Part shown: positions 60,432 to 64,000 of the stretch, in pieces
How positions within the stretch are numbered: position 1 is the first letter of the stretch
How the letters are laid out: each line of letters opens with the position of its first letter
NCBI GenBank assembly: GCA_030248065.1
Contig: JASAMV010009305.1
Span: forward strand, 1-64,000
Reading direction: 5' to 3'
Length of the DNA stretch: 64,000 bases
Source of the DNA: Rhynchonema sp. JSB1_4
Lineage: Eukaryota; Nematoda; Chromadorea; Monhysterida; Xyalidae
Notes under the pieces: generated by a model
Told to the model about the DNA's origin: nothing
What the model saw: only the letters and a program-made list of their open reading frames with translations
Databases searched by the model: none
Translations under genes and position numbers: made by a program

Positions 60432-60990
60432 GATCAAAGCTTGAAACTTAATAAGCATGTTGGTGTGACTGTGAATAATTACGTATTTTCGCTTCACAAT
60501 GTTTTGTCCGCTGTGTCAGAACGTTTGCATATTCTTTGTTGTTGAAACTTTGGCTGTTATGCGAGTATCAAACTATTATGGCTGTTAACACCGATTTGTC
60601 GGATGGAAATTCGTCGTGTTGACCGAACGAAACGCACAACGATTGGACAGATTAAAATGGTGATTCTTGAATGTTCTTGGGCTACGCCGGAACGTGTTGC
60701 AAAGGTTTTGAATGCACAACACAAGATGTGCAGCATTACGCGCAATCAGATTGAAGAGAATGTTCTGAAATATAGTTTTTATTTTAAAATGGTCCCAAGG
60801 TTACAAATGCAAAGGGTTTCTTCATAAACTTTTCGCAGTTTCTTAATTTAGCTGTTTCGAGCATTTATTTCAATATGTCATGGGCACCTGAAATCGTCTT
60901 TTAAAAAATGGCATGTAAAACTTGTTCAGCTTGATTGCTACGCGGGTTGCTGAGTGGTCAATCTGCATTCGGAAACGCCTCCAGCTTGCT
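60432..60990. other. 3' flank of GPCR 2, no gene seen
   Basis: AT-rich 3' flank. A 74-codon plus frame at 60603 has no motif. Confidence 0.35.
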
Positions 60991-63171
60991 TAGGCTGTGA
61001 GCAGATAAACGCGGAATGCGGAAATTGGTGAGAAGATAAACGCGGAATGGTAGATTTCTGCATTCCAAATTCCGCGTTTATCTGCTCACCTTTGCGGAAT
61101 GGTGTGTGCTTGGGTGACGATGACAACTTCCAGCGTGCTGACCTCAAAATGTTGCGTGTTAAGAGCGCGGGGGAATAGTAACAGATAGGTGTCAATGGAA
61201 TAGGGTTCACAAATCGAAAAAAATGGATTTCGCTCATATTGCGCAAGAAGTTGACTACTACACTTACTAAGACACATACAAAATTTTGGTTCCAAAATCC
61301 AAAGCATTAAATAGTTATGGGCGCATTTAAGTGGGCAGGTCGAAGATTTCTTGAAATTCCAAAAATGTACCAAGTTTATGTTGATGCGGCTGTCATTTGT
61401 TTTAGATCGGGTGCTATTTAATGAAAATCACACATAATAGTCAATTTGTTATCTACTTTTCAACCATGTAAAAATAAAGGCAAAAATTCGCTGCATTTTC
61501 TCTTCCCTTGAATTTTTCAAAAGTCAGCTCTGAAATTTAGTGCATATCAAAAACAACCAATTTTAAAAAAGTCCTCACCGACGAATTCTTTCTATTTGGT
61601 CTCAAAATGTGCGCCATAAAATTCTGATATTGGTTTATAAATCTGGTTTGTGACAAATTTGAATATCTCCTGAAAAGTTTAGATAAAGAACATTTTTTTT
61701 GTTTTTTTTCTCACTTTTTTGTCTTTTTCTTTGCACGGATTCACATTGGAGAAACGACCGATGTGGGTGTCACGAACGGCAACAAGATGCTTGTCAATGT
61801 GGTCTGAAAGTAAACAGCTTGTTCATGACACATGACAAGCTATCAAAATGGATACAAGTTCAGAAATGCAAGCTATTTGGCACCGGCCGTGATTGGCAAT
61901 AATGATTTTTTCAAGTGGCCGACAATTCGTATGCATCACACGAGGTGAGCAACAAGCAACAACAACACACATTATACAAGCAGTCAACACACACATTATA
62001 GCTGCAACACAACACGTTTTATGTAAACGGCAGAACACACATGCGCACGCGCAAATACATTTATGTAACACATTAAGGCAAGCCAGCGGCTGGATCGCAT
62101 AGCGCAATCGGTTAGGCGCAGCATTGAACATGCGTGCGTGTGTCTGTCGCGCAGGTTCAAACCCTGTAGCGTGTCTTTTTTTGCGTCGCGGGTTTTGGGT
62201 GAACGTTTTACAATTATTACTTTTTATTTCTTAACTTGATGCAATGCAAAAACATTTAGAAATAGGCAAAAGTTGAACCAAACGAATAGCCATTCACAGA
62301 TTTGCTGCATTTTCCTAACAAACGGTTGCCTTGAAAAGCACATAATTTGAAAGCACTCTCGTGGTATTTACGGTTAAGAAACACATATGTAGGTTTCAGC
62401 AGCATACACATCAGAACTAATATTTGGCGATCACCTGCATCAATTTTTACATATTCTATCATTCAATTGAGCTGCGCACCACGATAAAACAAGAAAGAAA
62501 ATAAAACGACGAAATTTTTTTGCTTCATACTAACATAAATTGCCGACAATATTCAAATTTGTCACAAACCAGATTTATACGCCAATACCAGAATTTTATG
62601 GCGCAAATTTTGAGACGCAATAGAAAGAATTCGTCGGTGAGGACTTTTTTAAAATTGGGTGTTTCTGAGAAGCACTCGTTTTTTTTGACATTTTTTTAAA
62701 AAATGCAATGGAAGAGAAAACATCCAATATCGTGCAACTATTTTTACGCAGCTGAAAAGCGGACAAAAAACTGCTATATGTGTGCAAATTTCAGCACCGA
62801 ATGTAGTTTATCGGCTGAGATCCAATTGGATTGACATTTATTTTTTCAGCATTTTTCATTTTTAAAATTTCCCAAAAAATGCAAACTGAGCACCTTTAAA
62901 ATGAAATTACTGAAAGTATACTTACATTTGGAACGCCAAACTTGGTGAGCACTCCTAAATATGTTGTGGCATTGATTTCCCATCAAAAAAACCAACCCAA
63001 AACATAACCACCTCCCACCACCCCACGCTCTTAACGCAAACAGCAACTGGGAGGTTTGACAAAAAGCATAAATTTACTTGCAGAAATTCAAAATTCCGCA
63101 AAGGTGAGCAGATAAACGCGGAACGCGGAATGCAGAAATCTGCCATTCCGCGTTTATCTGCTCACAGCCTA
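60991..63171. mobile_element. 2.2-kb foldback transposon with 28-bp perfect ends
   Basis: Both ends read TAGGCTGTGAGCAGATAAAC plus GCGGAATG (28 perfect bases). Further matching inverted segments include GCGGAATG clusters (61000-61110 / 63030-63171) and an inner pair (about 61555-61665 / 62545-62660, core AAGTCCTCACCGACGAATTC). TA flanks both sides if the element is taken to start at GGCTG. The centre (61690-62540) carries a tRNA-like segment and short open frames but no recognised transposase. Confidence 0.85.
62091..62176 (+). ncRNA. tRNA-like Pol III unit (tRNA pseudogene or SINE head)
   Basis: TAGCGCAATCGG is a good A box (D arm GCGC/GCGC) and GCAGGTTCAAACCCTGT a good B box and T arm. A 7-base loop TTGAACA with a short stem would give anticodon GAA. 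A run of seven T follows at about 62176, as for Pol III termination. The acceptor stem pairs poorly and the variable region is too long, so I doubt it is a working tRNA. It lies in the centre of the foldback element. Confidence 0.45.
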
Positions 63172-63868
63172 AACACAAAAACGCCGAAATTATCCGTGAT
63201 CAAAAAGTGCTTTCAGCAACGCATTTACCCACCTTCATTTGCACGTGTTGGTTGGCAGGCAAAGCAGTTTCAAAACAGCTTTTCGCAGCGCTGCATCTGA
63301 TCGATAGTTGACCAACAACAGCAACACTTTCGAAAATGTCCGTCCCATCGATGAGCATATTCTGGTCACTTTGCCTGTACTGTACTTTGTACTTATCAGT
63401 GCCCCCTGTCATACTGGTGCATGGCACTCGTCAGTACTGCGCTAAACAACCGTGGTGTGTTGTTGGTAAGAGAGAACATGCTCCTTTTTAAATAAATCAA
63501 TGGCACTGCAGCAAACGGTAGCAGTGGGCCGAGATTCAAAGTTGACACAACAACAAAGTCGCTTGATTTTAGTAAGCGAGATTTTTCGAGCACAACAGGA
63601 AAAACTGAACACTGCTTCTGGTTGTACTATTATGTATCTCTGCTTCTAGGTCTAGATCAACATGTTTTCCCGGGGTGGACCATGCTCTTGACGTGGTGAT
63701 GTTTCAACCCAAGCCCTTTTAACACAAAAAATATGCAAGTTTTGATGATGACCACTTGTGCACTTGAGAGAACAAGCCTTCCAAATTGTTGCGTTCCTTA
63801 CCCTGATCATTCTGTAGTATGTATATGTTTTGCCAGAATGTTTCTGTACCATCTAAATTCTCAATCAG
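63172..63868. other. upstream of the TINAG-like exon, no gene seen
   Basis: Short frames without motifs. It may be an intron or promoter of the gene that begins or continues at 63869. Confidence 0.35.
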
Positions 63869-64000
63869 CCACGCGCTTCCAACAGCACGGCGTGTGTGTG
63901 TTCAGGCACAATGGCCGGCCGTGCTATTGCGATATCATTTGCGACAAGACACATTTGAATGGCAAGTACGATTGTTGCCCGGACTGGAAACAAACCGCGC
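63869..64000 (+). CDS. TINAG-like protein, somatomedin-B exon (partial)
   Basis: After an acceptor (TTCTCAATCAG) the plus strand encodes ...QQHGVCVFRHNGRPCYCD, IICDKTHLNGKYDCCPDW, running off the window. The PCYCD..C......DCCPD arrangement is the second half of a somatomedin-B domain as found at the start of tubulointerstitial-nephritis-antigen-like proteins, secreted papain-fold proteins that often lack the catalytic Cys. The peptidase part lies beyond the window, so its activity cannot be judged. Confidence 0.65.

Overview
This is eukaryotic (invertebrate animal) DNA. Genes are split into short exons bounded by GT...AG introns whose 3' ends mostly read TTTCAG or TTGCAG, and the gene families are animal ones: integrin beta, proprotein convertase, Ly6/quiver, FMRFamide-type GPCR, CAP/ShK, lactase-like GH1, TINAG-like. 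GC content is moderate and the intergenic DNA is full of inverted repeats. A worm (nematode, flatworm or similar) fits best; the phylum cannot be fixed from the sequence alone.

Layout. 1-2740 (+): 3' part of an integrin beta gene with an abnormal juxtamembrane region. 4437-7734 (+): complete secreted CAP protein with two ShK domains. 7981-9057 (-): 3' exons of a quiver/sleepless-type Ly6 gene, convergent with the CAP gene. 9-31 kb: gene-poor block of repeats, holding foldback elements, a degenerate minisatellite, poly-G and poly-A tracts, and a 4.38-kb hAT-like transposon (20446-24827, perfect 8-bp target duplication) carrying an intronless ORF of about 1,032 codons that I do not recognise. 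31435-34443 (+): orphan GPCR 1. 35177-35299 (-): candidate 40-residue membrane micropeptide. 36344-40499 (-): complete furin-like convertase, 13 exons. 43014-43207 (-): probable exon of a membrane protein. 45312-47525 (+): GH1 beta-glucosidase. 47.5-58 kb: second repeat block, including a nested set of transposons with a non-LTR reverse transcriptase fragment. 58392-60431 (+): orphan GPCR 2, paralogous to GPCR 1. 60991-63171: 2.2-kb foldback element whose deletion derivative sits at 14726-15009. 63869-end (+): first visible exon of a TINAG-like gene.

No operon or shared pathway links the genes. Most encode secreted or cell-surface proteins (adhesion, receptors, protein processing, glycosidase). 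The exon models for the CAP-ShK gene, convertase, both GPCRs and the visible Ly6 exons were checked by hand: splice phases agree across every junction, and the four complete coding lengths are multiples of three. The main novelties are the unknown large ORF inside a hAT-like element, the integrin with a Ser/Thr/Pro-rich insert before its membrane segment, and the families of foldback elements sharing TTAGGCTG termini.
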